A stretch of DNA of 64,000 nucleotides from Byssothecium circinans. Its lineage: Eukaryota > Ascomycota > Dothideomycetes > Pleosporales > Massarinaceae. Made by a program: the position numbers and the translations under genes. Positions within the stretch are counted from its first letter, which is position 1, and each line of letters begins with the position of its first letter. Below are positions 24,280-36,800 of the stretch, piece by piece. The DNA lies in the NCBI GenBank assembly GCA_010015675.1, contig ML977008.1, positions 136,569 through 200,568 on the forward strand. Reading direction: 5' to 3'. The notes under the pieces are model-generated. The model had not been told where the DNA came from and searched no databases. It saw only the letters and a program-made list of their open reading frames with translations.

Positions 24280-26790
24280 AGAGACTCTAATCTTCTTTAC
24301 TACGGCAGAAATTACTAACTTATTGTAAGGATACCTGCCTTCTACTTAACATCATAGATAGAAGTACTATAAAGTAGAGTAGAAGAGTAAGATCATTCCT
24401 ACTAACGCTAGCGAGTTCCTAGATACCATATTTATAAGGCTAGTTCTATTATTTACTAATGTTGTATGTATTTACATTAACTCCTTTAGCTTTGTTAAGG
24501 AGGCACTTAACTTTATCATGAAATGGGTGACTATTACGTTAATGCATAGACTACTATAGAAGCCTAGAGTACTTATCATCTTAACGCGTAAACTCTAAAT
24601 TAGTTTAGAGACGTTTTCTAACGGCTATTTAGCTATGGAAACTATGAAGATAAAGATGAATTAAGACCTAAGATATAAAGTTCTAAAGAGCATTATTACA
24701 GTGCATAGACATTACTTTAAAAGAAAAGTCCTTTTCTTAGCTATATACTTGAACGCTTTCTTTAATGCGGCCTTATCGCATATGTATAAGTCCATTCATG
24801 ATTTTAGCTTCATCGCTGCTACTAGAATTAATAACAAAGTAGACTCTAACTTTGTTACGCATCTTGATAACTTCATTAATATGTGTAGAGAAAATTACGT
24901 TAACTAATATTATATCCTACATTATATTGCTTTAGCTATAACTATAGATAGTTCCCCTCTAGATATACATTATAAGTAGCAATACTATGCATGTTTTAGT
25001 TACATACTCTAACTCCTTAGGCTTTTCTTTTAAAACTATCTTTGATTGCGTTTATCTACTACATTGCTCATAAGCCTTTTCAAGACTCGGTGCCTTAGTG
25101 GATGAACTCTGCAACAAACTTAAGTTACAGTTTTATAAGATGTATCATTTAGAGGCCTACTTTAGCTCTGCCGCGCAATCTCATTAACAGCGCGTACTGT
25201 CTGCATCAATTGATTGGTCGTGATTGAAAGCTAAGATAATATATTTTCTCTGCCTTTAGCGTAAGCCAGAACACTCTATGCGTTATAGCTATGCATTTTG
25301 CGACGTATGCGTAGTAATCTTTGTGGAACACTAAAATAGCATGGAATATACTTATAAGCTTACTAAATATCTATTTTATAGGTATTAGAAGCTACTTACC
25401 ATTAGACTAAAACTACCTACCGCCAGCGCTAGGCTTTTAGTCCTTGATAGTGGGGGTATTTAAGGTATATTCACTCTTAAAGTTATAAAAAAGCTAGACG
25501 TAGCAAGGGATCTCCCGTATCCTATATATAATAACGTTGACCTTACTTTTAGTATAAGCTCTAGTATAACTATCACGTCTATCACCTAAAGCTCACGGTT
25601 ACTAATAGTGTAAAGGGGGTCTTATTATTTTAATTATATTTCTAAGGCGTATAGTGCTAGAGTGTATATCCCTATTTAAGGCCCTTGCAAGGAGAGTGTT
25701 TCCTATACATCACCCTGTGATAGTAACTGCTAGAATCCTTGCTTTAGTTACTTCCCTAGCAATAGACAGTTATACGGGGCAACTAAAATAGAATCCTATG
25801 TTAGAGAAGCTTTTAGGTTAAATACGTGCCTTTTTAGTAGCCTTAGAAATAATTTAGATATTTTAGCTATAAAGTTTACTATTACAACTATAAGTGTTAT
25901 CTCTTTAAAGCTATGCATTCTTTTAACGTATAACGGGGCTAAGGGTAGGAGAAGAGATTATAGTACGTGAAAGTAATAACGTTTGGAAATTACTTATTTA
26001 TACTATAAGATACATTCACTACTAACCTAGCCGCGTGGAAGATGCGGTTCTAGTCTATAATGCGTAAGTGCCTCTTATAAAGATTATTAAAACTGCTAAC
26101 GTATATAGGGCAAGGGCAACCTTTGCGGCCCTATTATACTTTCCTATAAAATTTATTCATGGACTAGGTTTCCTACAAGACGGTAGAGCTGGAAAGCATA
26201 ATAATCCTATTAATCCTATAGAATAAGAGGTAAAGGTAATCTAGGATACTCTAATAGACTTTGTTATATCTATTAGTATAGGCTACTCTTAATCACCCTA
26301 TTTATCTCTAGCTATCTTTACTTAGCTTCGCTTTCAGGACCGGTTCTTCCCCCGTATATTTTGATTATTTAATGCAATGTTGAATGCGCAAAGTAGCTAG
26401 AATAAGCATCTTAATCGTATTAGTGAACACTAACGACCTAGGTATTTCTAGATTAACATGCTTCTTAGTAATGAACTAGAGCTAGATAATGTATTAAAAA
26501 TTACGAACATGAGAATTTCGTTAGTGAAGTTTCTAGTAGATTATGATTTCTATAGTGTTATATAAGGACTTTTTTCTACGTCCTTTTTCTTTAAACTGCA
26601 CGGCCTACTAAAAAGAGGAAGAAATGCCCTTGCCTACGTTAGATCTATTTAATGTAGAAGTCCTAATATAAGTACACTTCTAAAAAGAATTTTGCAAGAA
26701 TACCCTAACGCATCTTTCATAACTACTAAAGGTATTAAGCTTAGTTCTCTTAACGGAGCGTTATGCTCTAGATATGGATGATATAACAAG
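24280..26790 (+). pseudogene. Patatin-like phospholipase relic with zinc-finger-like linker
   Basis: Patatin-like enzymes are Ser-Asp lipid acyl hydrolases. The N-terminal region (about 24290-24907, including an open stretch 24701-24907 reading ALSHMYKSIHDFSFIAATR) matches the helical region found in multidomain fungal patatin proteins. A frame change follows. Near 25230-25330 a RING-like linker reads YAFCDVCVVIF. At about 25438-25470 LVLDSGGI-stop-GIF is the oxyanion-hole motif DGGG.RG, with Gly to Ser and Arg to stop. NVDLTFSISSSIT (about 25530-25575) is the nucleophile elbow, normally GTSSGG. NVYRARATFAALLYF and FLQDGRAGKHNNPINP (about 26080-26215) carry the catalytic Asp (DGG) and the GHNNP motif. 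The end is near 26790, where a hAT element begins. P-loop residues of a possible NTPase domain were not found. Confidence 0.8.
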
Positions 26791-26804
26791 CAGAGATATT
26801 AATA

Positions 26805-29800
26805 GTTAGTCTAGACTGACAAGACTAACTAACTAACTAGTATATAGTAGTTAGTCTAGTTAGTCTAAGGCTATGATTTATAGTAGTTAGTTAGTCTAAA
26901 GGCCTTAGACTGACTAGGACTAACTACTATTAGACTAGTATATACCGTATATTTAATAGAGAGAATCTCACGATAGTTTTATAGTATTAAGATCTCTAAG
27001 CCTTAGGCTAATTTACCTAATCAGGTCATATAAGTAAGATTAAGCTAATAGTAAACATTATAACGCGTATTAATAGGCTACTATTACCTACCTTTACCTA
27101 TCCACTAACACCTATCCTACGCTATTTTAAAGCCCTAGATAAATAGTAACCTTAAGAAGGTCTCTAGGGAGACCATTACGCGCGAATACCGTAGAAATCC
27201 ACCCTAAAAAGCGCCCTCTATCGCACCTGCCATTAAGACGCCTGTTGACCCTTCAGATGACGTGATTCAAGCTGCTTAAGCCCTCGCACCCCTTAATAAT
27301 AATAGCGACGACCATCTATTTAAAGGCCTTAACTAAGCGCGTGTCCCTTACCTATAGAAGCGTTTTACGCAGCATCTAAAGGGTAAACCAAGCTAGATAT
27401 ATAAGTACGGCTAGCCTATTTAGCACTGCGAGAAGTAGTAGAACTACTAGCTCTGTCACTATTACCACACGTATAAAATTAGTAGTAGTGAGTACTACGT
27501 CGCGAGCTCTACGTCCTTAGCTGCTTCTCATCTTAACTAGAAGACGCGTGGTTATAGGATTGATTATAATAGCAAGATTAACTTTTAGCTTCCTATAGTA
27601 ACTAGCTCTATTATTAACTAGCTCTAGTTTAAAGGCGTTAAGATCTCGCAAGAGGTAGCTAACTAGATAGCCTCTAGCTTCTTATAGAAGCGCTTCCTTA
27701 ACGCTGTAAAAGACTAGGTGCAGGCTGATAACTAGAGCCTCTAGATAATTAAGGCGCCTACTTTCCACCGTATAATCACTACTATAAACCTACTAGTAGA
27801 GCAGGTCCTCTAGCGGAGCCATAATACCCTTCATAATTATATTTTAGCTAAATACCACGCCTATATCCCTACTATCATAGAGTACCTCCGCCGCGCAAAG
27901 TCACTCATACACGTATCCTTTAACAATTAGACTTTGATAGGTGGTAAGCGTGCTCTTACTAGGATCTATGTATACTATCTAAATAAGGTAGGCAATGTTA
28001 AGGACTACCTGCTCAGCCTTCTAGTCTTACATGGTAAGCACTGTGGCGACAATATTGCTAAAGTAGTAAGTAAGACGCTTTAAACCTTTAGCATTAATAA
28101 GCAGCGCGTTAGATACTTTATACTTAATAACGTAATAAATAATAACACGGCTATAACTACTCTAGGTAATAAGTATAGCTTCTACGCTCCTTACTATTAG
28201 CTCTGTTGCACCTGCCATGTTCTCAACTTAGGCGCCTAAATGATTATTTAGGGCAAGGATAGAGAGTCCTTTAAGAATAAGGATAAGAATCTACTAGTAA
28301 AACAGCCCTCTACATTTCTTACTTTTCATAAAGCTTGCTAACCCGTCTGCTAGGCAGAGGAGAAGTTCCTTAAGGAGTAGCGTAAATACGGCCTAATCAG
28401 AGTTCTATTTAACGTAATCGCATTAGTTTACTTACCTTAAGCTCGCGAGCTATTAAAGAAGCTTTAAGAAGAGGAGGCTAGTCGCCTACGCGAAGAGTTT
28501 AAGATGAGAGAGCTAGTTAAGCTAGTTAAGACGCGGTAGAACTCGTACTTTGCGGCCTTAGAGAGGGCTATAGAGCTTTATGGCCCACTTAATAATTATA
28601 TACATATTAAGATTAATGAGAGTCGCGTTGAATAAGCTTCTTAGCGTCGCGATCCCTAGAGGCCTCGCTTAGAGCCTAGGGTCTTTATCTATAAGGGTAG
28701 CTTATTAGGTAATGACTAGGTAATAATTACTAAGTACGTTAACCTCCTCCACCTATTTTAAGAGGCTACAAAGCTACTTAAAGGTAGAGGTAAACATGGT
28801 AACCACAGTGCAATTTAGGAGGTTCTTATCACCTTTGAATAGCTACTTAATCAATTAGAGGAGCAGAAAGATCACCTCGCTGCTATTAACTATAAGGACC
28901 TAGATGCCCTAGAGGATCACCTAGTAATGAACGTTAACTTAGCCTATGCAAAGCTCTTAGCATACTACGCGAAGCTTAATGACTTACCTATCTACTACGC
29001 AGCTATAGTCCTCTACCTATACTATAAGCACTATCTTAAGGCTCTATAGAAGGTCCTAGATAATTACTATAAGAGCATTGATAGCCCTTACTATAAGAAG
29101 GACTAGCTCCCTAGAAATAATAAGGCCTTCTAGGCCTTATAGTAATCATATAAAGAGAAGGCTACTCATGAAGCTAGCAAAGAGTCTCCGCCAGGATAGC
29201 GTCCCTTAAAGTGGCAGTAGCTTAGCCCACCATCATCATGATTAACCTTTCTTGCAAACTCTATGAAAGCAGCCATGAAGTCAATAGAGGAGACGCTTAA
29301 TGATAAATATAAGGTCTAGAAGAGGCAGCCTATCCTTATAAAGGATAATGACCTATCACTTAACCTAATTAAATATTAGTAGGTCTACTAGAAGCAGTTC
29401 CCTATCCTATCACGGCTTACGCTTGATATCTATGCAATACCAGCTTCTGCCGCTGACTGTGAGAGGACGTTCAGTAAGCTTAGCAATCTCCTTAGGATAA
29501 GGAGGCTCTGTATGAAGCCTAAGTTACTTGCTACCCTCTAAAGCTTAAAGTCCTAGAAGCGTATAGGTATTAGACGCCTAATGAATAGCCCTTAGCCTCC
29601 CTATGAGCATACAGTTAATGAGTTATTAATAATCTAGTAACACCTATACTAGTTCAACTATAGTTAAGGCAGTTAGTTAGTCTAGAGCCCTTCAAAATAG
29701 TAGTCTAGTTAGTCTAGTTTAGACCTCCTTTACTTACGTTAGCAGTTAGTCTAGTTAGTCTGGCGCCTCTAAAAATACTAGTTAGTTAGTCTTAAGCCCT

Positions 29801-29818
29801 CTAGACTAACTAATTAAC
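26805..29818 (+). mobile_element. hAT-type DNA transposon, RIP-degraded
   Basis: Both ends carry clusters of TAGTTAGTCTAG-type subterminal repeats in both orientations (about 26803-26940 and 29668-29812). The outermost inverted match is GTTAGTCTAGA on the left and TCTAGACTAAC on the right. Flanking 8-mers TATTAATA at 26797-26804 and 29819-29826 are identical, the length expected for hAT. That octamer is its own reverse complement, so it could also be part of the inverted repeats; the exact edges are therefore provisional. The element encloses a full-length transposase frame. Confidence 0.75.
27160..29637 (+). pseudogene. hAT transposase pseudogene
   Basis: One frame can be followed without a frameshift from about 27160 to a TAG at 29635-29637, about 825 codons. 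The internal stops are mostly TAG or TAA at Gln or Trp, pure RIP damage. A BED-type zinc-finger region lies at about 27350-27550 (KRFTQHLKGKPS, then YKYG, NYWLCHYCHTYK with both W and Q positions mutated). The RNase-H-like core includes HVSFNNQTLIGGKRALTRIY and RYFILNNVINN (about 27900-28145). The C-terminal dimerisation domain is clear at about 29420-29500: LDIYAIPASAADCERTFSKL, equivalent to the hAT C-terminal LSIPA.S...ER.FS. Length matches full-size fungal hAT transposases. The initiator Met is uncertain. Confidence 0.85.
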
Positions 29819-29826
29819 TATTAATA

Positions 29827-30590
29827 AGTCTAATAATAAGGTCATGTCCTTTAATATCTATAGTCCTAATCAGGAGGTTACAGTTTATTTGAGCTTTAAT
29901 TAGCTATAAAAAAGAGAGATTAGCAGGTTTCCCTAAAGCATCTTGAATTTAATAAAGAAACAATTAATAGAAGTGTATTTTAGATAACCTAACTATTAGA
30001 TCATTAACTACGAAACTAGGGGTAGGTCTACCTACTGCAAATTAAGGAAGTAGAAGAGGAGGAATACTTCTAACATGCATCTTTAGTTAGAGAAAGTAAA
30101 AAGAATAAGATAGCTAAGGTCGTCTGTATATGATGGAAAGAAATCCATGTAGTAATAGATTTGCTATAGTATTGCTATAGCTAATCATGAATAGTATAGA
30201 TAAGGCTAGGATGGAGTTATAAGGTAAAGAAAGTCACGCTAGCAAGCTAATTATGTAAGGTGATTAAGTAAAAAAAGGGACTAAATATAAATAGTTCTAG
30301 TAAATCTTATGCCATTTTTAGCATACTTGCTTATAGGGGTCTTTATAAATTTATTATATAGCTAGTTAGTAAACTAACCACCCAGCCTCTCTAGTAATGG
30401 CAAATGCGATGTGACATTAATGTAGTTATTAACGGCACTGTATCCATCTTACGTAACGGACGCCTAGGGGATAGGCCTTTAGTTTAGTTTTATTAGCATG
30501 GCGCCCTAATAAGCTTTACTTATAATAGTACTCTTAGCCTTATAACCTAAGTACCCGCGCCCAAACCGCTATACGTCGACCCTAGGCCGG
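29827..30590. other. No gene recognised
   Basis: The first few hundred bases (to about 30250) might be the displaced 3' end of the patatin gene, with frames such as QKREISRFPQSILNLIKKQL, but I cannot confirm it. AT content falls towards 30.4 kb. Confidence 0.35.
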
Positions 30591-30599
30591 CGACTTACT

Positions 30600-31085
30600 A
30601 ATTGAGCCTAGTCAGCTCACTATTTCGCATTCCTTATGAAAAACGCTTTCACGGAAAGCCTTATACGGTAACTTATATAGAGCCTCTAGTGAAGAGCCTT
30701 CACGCGACCGTCTTATTATGCTTACAAATTAGCGTCCTTCACAGTAAGCTAGAACGCGCGCAACGTTAAGGCCACCGTCTATAGTGGCTCCTGATAGCTC
30801 TTATGCGTACGCGTCTATAGTTTACGCTCGCAGGTACGCTACCTTATCGTTCTTGCTCATACGCGTACAATACTGACGACTCTGATACCTAAGCCTTCAC
30901 AGTCGCTCTTAGTTAACCTGGCAACGGAACATATACTCCCCGCCACTAAAAAGCTTATACCGACGGCTGGGATGATGCCTGTAATGAAGACTCGTTGCAG
31001 CCTCCATCCGGGACCTTTAGGCACGTTGTCGATCATGGCCCGTCTGTAGAGAGGTGGGAGGTAAAGAACAAGGACTATCAAGACT
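30600..31085 (-). pseudogene. Hypothetical membrane protein relic
   Basis: A minus-strand segment at 30857-31081 is open for 74 codons, with two hydrophobic stretches separated by a basic loop: MIVLVLYLPPLYRRAM, then RVFITGIIPAVGISFLVAGS, then SVARLTKSDCEGLGIRVVSI. Downstream, after a frame change, SKNDKVAYLRA and SREGSSLEALYKLPYKAFRE continue on the same strand to about 30600 with RIP-type stops. Loop composition resembles multi-pass fungal membrane proteins (rhodopsin/Pth11-like proteins are one possibility), but no diagnostic motif is visible and only the C-terminal half can be read. Confidence 0.4.
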
Positions 31086-31454
31086 TAGTATAAGAAGAGC
31101 GTGGGCAAACATATGGGTTTACGTTTAACTATAGCGGCTACGGCTAATAAGTTACTGAGACTAGTCAACGCGCTGTCGCGGCAGAGCTACGTGAACAGCA
31201 GCATGACGACGATTTGGAGGACGAGCCTATCGCATGGCTTCTTACCGCTGCACCGTAGAAGCCCAAAGTCGGGTGTATCTGCGGAGTGAATATCCGCATG
31301 GCTCGGCCATCCTTAGTGTCCCACTTCCTGTATGTGATCTTTAAGGCTTGTTGTCACCGTAACTACACCTCTAACCTTCCTAGGGGCCCTAGGACGTCCG
31401 AGGTCCTAACTCATGGCGTAAGCCTCTGTCTCCAACACGGCAGTCACAAAGCTT

Positions 31455-31705
31455 AAGGCTGGACTGGCGGTTGGTTCGCTTTCTCGTTCGCTCGCATAAT
31501 TGCTTCGTCTCTCTGCCGTTTGGCCCAGTCTCTTGCATTTCTGTATGCTCTAGCGCTTTGCCGGAATTTCTCCGGATCACCGGTCATAGAGTTCTTCAAG
31601 AATATCACATTCTGTGATAGGGGAGTCGATTTTGCAGGAAGTCTGAAAGCATTTGATCGTGCGTTGAGGGGAGAGGATGTTTACCGCCTTATCCTCGCAT
31701 CTAAT
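31455..31705 (-). pseudogene. Hypothetical protein, C-terminal fragment
   Basis: The minus-strand frame reads NARSNAFRLPAKSTPLSQNV, then FLKNSMTGDPEKFRQSARAY, then RNARDWAKRQRDEAIMRANE and KANQPPVQP before TAA at about 31455. It is highly charged, Arg/Ala-rich and probably helical. Composition is normal, so RIP damage is slight. It could be a last exon of the membrane-protein relic or a separate gene; no family is recognised. Confidence 0.4.
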
Positions 31706-32355
31706 TAAGGACCATGTGATCTTTGAAGAGGGCGAAAGTTCTGATTGAAGATAAGATGCTTATTCACATGAGCTTCAAGTCCATCAATGTTGCAGAAAAG
31801 CCGGCACATTTGCTTCCTATCAAAGAAAGACACACAGGTAGATCCGCCGTTGCTAAAGAATCTAGTAATATGGTATCACTCATCCTACATGCGAACCACT
31901 TAATTGGCTCTGTCCACCACCTTACTAGATTCTACTGCTATGGTACCTACAGCTTCGATGATGCGCTAGGTTTCCCCTAGGTCCCATGATACGGTCCCAA
32001 TTGACAAAGCACTCCTAGCAGAATTGGTGCTTGCAGTGCCGACAGGTCATGTGATCGCACCCCCCGTCTTTCTCGATGGGCGAGGTACACTTCGGACACT
32101 TCTTTGCTGTCTTTTCAATATGCCTCGCTTGCTTTGTTTTGTCGCGCCTGTTCATCCCTCTGCTTTCGTCCACTAGTTCGATACGTATACTCATCGCAAG
32201 TTTCCCCCTCATGCCATTTGACCTTGTGGATGAGGCATAGGCGATAACCGCAGGCTACGCATCTGAATATGTTACCCTCGTTGCCGCCTGAGTGGATTTG
32301 ACCTGACGTGCATCCTGGAGCTGTACACCATTCGAAGCCAGGAACGTTGCTGAGA

Positions 32356-32363
32356 GCTTCACG
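32356..32363. repeat. Target-site duplication of the outer hAT (left copy)
   Basis: GCTTCACG here is identical to 38362-38369. It belongs to the RBR coding sequence and was duplicated when the outer hAT inserted. Eight bases is the hAT-typical length. Confidence 0.93.
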
Positions 32364-33797
32364 CAGTATGAAAAATGGACGGATCGGAAAATACCGATCC
32401 GTCCGAATCCGTCCAAAGTGGCGTTGATCCGGATCTAGCGTGGATTGGATAATCCGTCCATTCTGATCCACTGGGGGTATTGGTGGCGCAAGCCATCGCT
32501 ATTTACATCCTTATTTAGCGACTCCCTTGAATAAAGCCGTCAAAGCTCTACGCCTTTATAATGGTTCAGATTTCAAATCTTCTTCTTAACGTTTATAAGT
32601 TTTACATCTCCATCTAATGACAATTATCAGTGGTATTATACCATCATCAACCCCTTATAATGGCGCCTCTATCTACACTATCAGTGGCACCGTTATCACC
32701 ATCACTCGCCAGTACTTCCTGTATTGGCTCCAATATATCGACTCCTACGGACGATCTCACATTCGAGTCAGAATGGAGTAACAAAGCCTGAGCCAGCGAG
32801 GATGCTCCACTTGAAAAATCCCGGTTTAACTACGACTCAGTCGACTGGGGGTGACTACCTGGGTTCAGCATTCCTATTATACAGCTCATAGGCAAGCTTA
32901 GCTCAGGCATCTAGAAAGTTGGTGTACTGACTAAAGATACTAAATCTTCGAATCATTGGTAGTTATGTCTTCGCTGCTATAATGCTAAAGGTGTACGTCC
33001 TAGGCACCACTACAATATTAAGCGTGGAAGTGCGAATGTAATAAAACACATCCACTAAGTTTATGGCGAAACCTTTAATGAAGAGAAAGAGATTGTACTA
33101 TTCAAGCGGAAGGGTACGTTAGTACTAGCAGGCTTGAACGCTGATGAGCCCCGTGAGCAAGCAATCCTAAATAAGTTGGCACTGGCGTTCGATGAGGGTA
33201 CTTTTTAGAAGCTTCTTATTTGGTGGATTGTCTACGATAACGTATCGTTTCAGCAAGTTGACAGTGAAGCTTTCCGCGAATTTGTTACTTATCTATTACC
33301 GCGTGCAAGAGATGCAATGCCTTACGGACCAACTGTAAGGCACTGGATTCTGAAAGGATATGGACTTTATAAAGCAGTGGTTAGAAATGAGCTATAGAAT
33401 GCTATCAGCAAGATTCATATCTCTTTTAACCTCTAGACATCCAGCAATTATATCTCCCTAAATGGCATTGTTGCTTACTTTATTAATATAAAGTTTAAGT
33501 CCTAATCTATCCTTCTTGCGACACCTGAGCAATCTGACTCCCATGCAGGTGCGGAGGTTGCAGAGCAGGTTATCTGGGTAATCAAGGATTTCAGCATCTA
33601 GGACAAGCTAGGCTTCTTCGTTTTAGACAACGCTCTGAATAATGATATGGCGATGCAGTTCATTGCAGATGAGTTCAATTTTAATCTAAATGAGCGTCGC
33701 CTGCGCTGCGTAGGCTATATTATCAACCTAATTGCTCGCCATCTATTGTTCGGCTTTGACGAGAATCTCTTTGAGCTCAACGACTCAGTACCGGCGA

Positions 33798-33805
33798 ACT
33801 TGAAG
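33798..33805. repeat. Target-site duplication of the nested hAT (left copy)
   Basis: ACTTGAAG here equals 36998-37005 and is coding sequence of the outer transposase (Asn-Leu-Lys region). Confidence 0.93.
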
Positions 33806-36800
33806 CAGAGTTGCTAACAAGCAAGTTACTTGCAAGCCTTGCTTGTTCTGCTTGGTTATTACCTAATTCAAGCAAGCTAAGTTTGCTTGTATAAATTTAC
33901 CAAGCAATTCAAGTTTAACAGAAAACTTGCTTGGTAAACTTGAATAACTTAGGTGCTTAGGCTATCTTAGAGTTAATTTTTAAGAGGGGTTTGAATTACT
34001 AGTAAAAATGATCTCGCGATAGTTTTCTAGTGTTGAGATGAGCTTCTTAGTCAGCTCCAGCCACCTAATTTTGCGTGTTCGTCTAAACTTAACGCGTACT
34101 TATTGCTCCATAACGTCCATCTCAGCGCCTATCCTAGCTGCTCTGCCGCCTCTTTGCCGTCTCGTAGCCTATCATGCCCGCCCCTAGAGCTATTAAAGCT
34201 GCCAGCAGAGGCGCTAAACGCGCTGCAAGACACGCCAAAATGACCCCTAACCCTCCCGCTAAACGCGCCCACGTCCTCCGCGGCAAAGGCACTGAAAGCC
34301 AACCTATGGAGCTGCTAGAGAGCTAGCAATCACCATCTTCCTTACTAGCCGTACAGGCGATTGACCTAGCAGTTGAGCAGCCGCAGTGACGGCGCTCACC
34401 GCGCAAAGCCCTGGCCGACGCGGCGTCCTAGGCCACTAAGAAGCACCCATTTAAGTCATAATTACTTGCTAGAGTGCCTGAAGAGGCTATTATTGCACCT
34501 GTAACTAGTAGCAAAGCCGCCACAGTAGCCAGTTTTAACGAGGATAACCACGAGGTGGAGGAGGGGTTTGATAAGCGCTTCACTAATAACTTTAACAGCA
34601 TTAATTAGGATTGTTTAAAGCGCTTTTGCAAGCCTCCGCGTACTCTAAAGTGGGCTAAAAGCTAGATCTACAACTACAGCTATCACGTCGCGCTGCGAAG
34701 TAAGCCTGAGGAGCTCTACTTTGTCTACAAGTTCTGCTATCAGCGGCGTTCAAATAATGGGATCTTAAAGGTTACGCAGTTAATAACTGTAGTGATTACT
34801 TACCTAGGGTTGCTAAGAGTGGGTCACAACCTTAGCCGCGATAGCAGTAAAGGCGCTAAGTGGAAGCTGCCACCTAGCTAGAAGTTACTAGAGATAGTAG
34901 CTAGTTCTAGCGTTTAAGTTAGTTAAGAGATTACTAACGAGATAGGTAACTTTAACGTACAAGGCTTCCATTTTACTATTATTACGTGGCTTCTTAAGAA
35001 TAATCACCCGCTCCGCGAGCTTAAAACGCCCGCCTTTCGTGCCTTGATTAGCTTTGCTAACCTAGAGGTAGAAGCAGCGCTGTAGGTGAACCACTAAAGC
35101 GTGTTAGCATACATAATAAGGCTATATAAATTCATGCTACTAAAGGTTATTACTGCGCTGTCTAAATTAAGGAGCAAGATCCATATAAGCTTTAATAGTT
35201 AGATAACAAAGGGAGGTAAGTAGGGCTTCCTTAGAGTTATAGCTTACTATGCTAACGCGTTAGGCAAGCTCGTAGACTTGCCTATAGCGCTACTATAGCT
35301 AACAGGCGCCCATACTAGTGAGAGGATTGCTAAGGTTATTTCTTAAATACTGTAGAAGTTTAGGATAAGCCCCTTAAAGCTAGGCTGCTTTATGCTCAAC
35401 AACGCGTACGCTAATAATACTATAGTTAGCTACCTTACTAGCTAATTTAGCTTTACTACCTCCTACTACCGCCTCTGCTGTGGTCCCTATATAATCAATC
35501 TTATCACCTAGGCTATTATCTTTAGGAAAAATCCCTATTTATATGATAATGATATGGCGGAACTACTAGAGGAGGAGCAACTAATAGCTAAATAGCGTAA
35601 AGACGGGCCTTTAGGGGTACTTATTAACGTAATTAACTACATTTAAACTCCTTAGCAGTATAATAAGTTTAATTACTTTTAGCGTCTCGCTAACACTAAG
35701 CTGCCTACACATGAAAGGAAATCAATATTAGAGCCTGTTAAGCTAGTTATTACGCGTTAGAACTCATACTATAGCTGCTTTATACGCGCTGTTTAGCTAT
35801 AATATGCTATTAGTAACTACGCTAACTACCACATACAGCACACGCGCAACCTTAATGATATAGCTAAAAGACGCGGCAATAAGCTCCCTAACGCGCCAAA
35901 ATGGATGTGGTTAGACGGCTTAAACAGCGTAGACTAAGTAGTGATCATAGAGTATATTAACGCGCTTAAGCTACTTAAAGACGCTATAAAGCAGCTTAAA
36001 GGTCATGGTAATAAGCTAGGTAGGTTTAGAGCGCTTTACTTAATTATCCTAGTCTTTGAAATGCTGCTCCACGAGCTTAAGCTGCGTGTTAAGCACTATA
36101 CTAAGGTTAACTTTAAGCAACCTGGCGCTCTAGAGGATCATATACCTATTAACCTTCACGCTGCCTGGGCTAAAGCTAACAATTACTACGCGAAACTTAA
36201 TGTAAGCCCTTACCCGTATGCCGCTATAATCCTCCACCTATACTATAAGCGTTATTACGATCGTAGTTGGCGCAAAAAGCTAGAATAGCTTGCGCGTAAC
36301 AACGCTGCGTTTGAGCAGCTTTGGCGGCAATACAGGCTAGCTGACGAGCTAAAAAGCAGCCTAGCTGCGTAATCTAGCGACCTTGAGGACGCTATCGCTG
36401 CAATAGCTGACGCTGACGATAGTAGCGACGACGAGGATTTAGATAAGTACTAGCGGTGGAAGAGACTAGAGCTAAAATAGACGCGTGAGCAGCTTAATGG
36501 TGGCAGCTGCCCCGTCCGTTATTAGATTGAACTGGCGCCGAAATACCCTAATTTATCACGCTTAGCAATTGACGTCCTAACAATCCCCGCCTCTAGCTGC
36601 GAGTGCGAGCGCCTCTTCAGCGAGCTTGGTGATCTACTAGAGCTAAAAAGACGCAAAATTGGGGCTCAATTGCTGGCAGCTTTGCAGTGTATTCAAGCCT
36701 GGCAGCGAGCTGGTTTTGAACGCCCAGCTGAGGAGGTTGCTGAGAAGCTTGAAGCGCTAGTTACTGACGACGAGCTAGGCAACAGATATGGGATATGCGA

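Noticed and set aside
31101..31980. Plus-strand open frames of 62-85 codons
   Set aside because: Minus-strand frames in the same place have better protein character (charged helix, RBR tail); the plus frames look like shadows.
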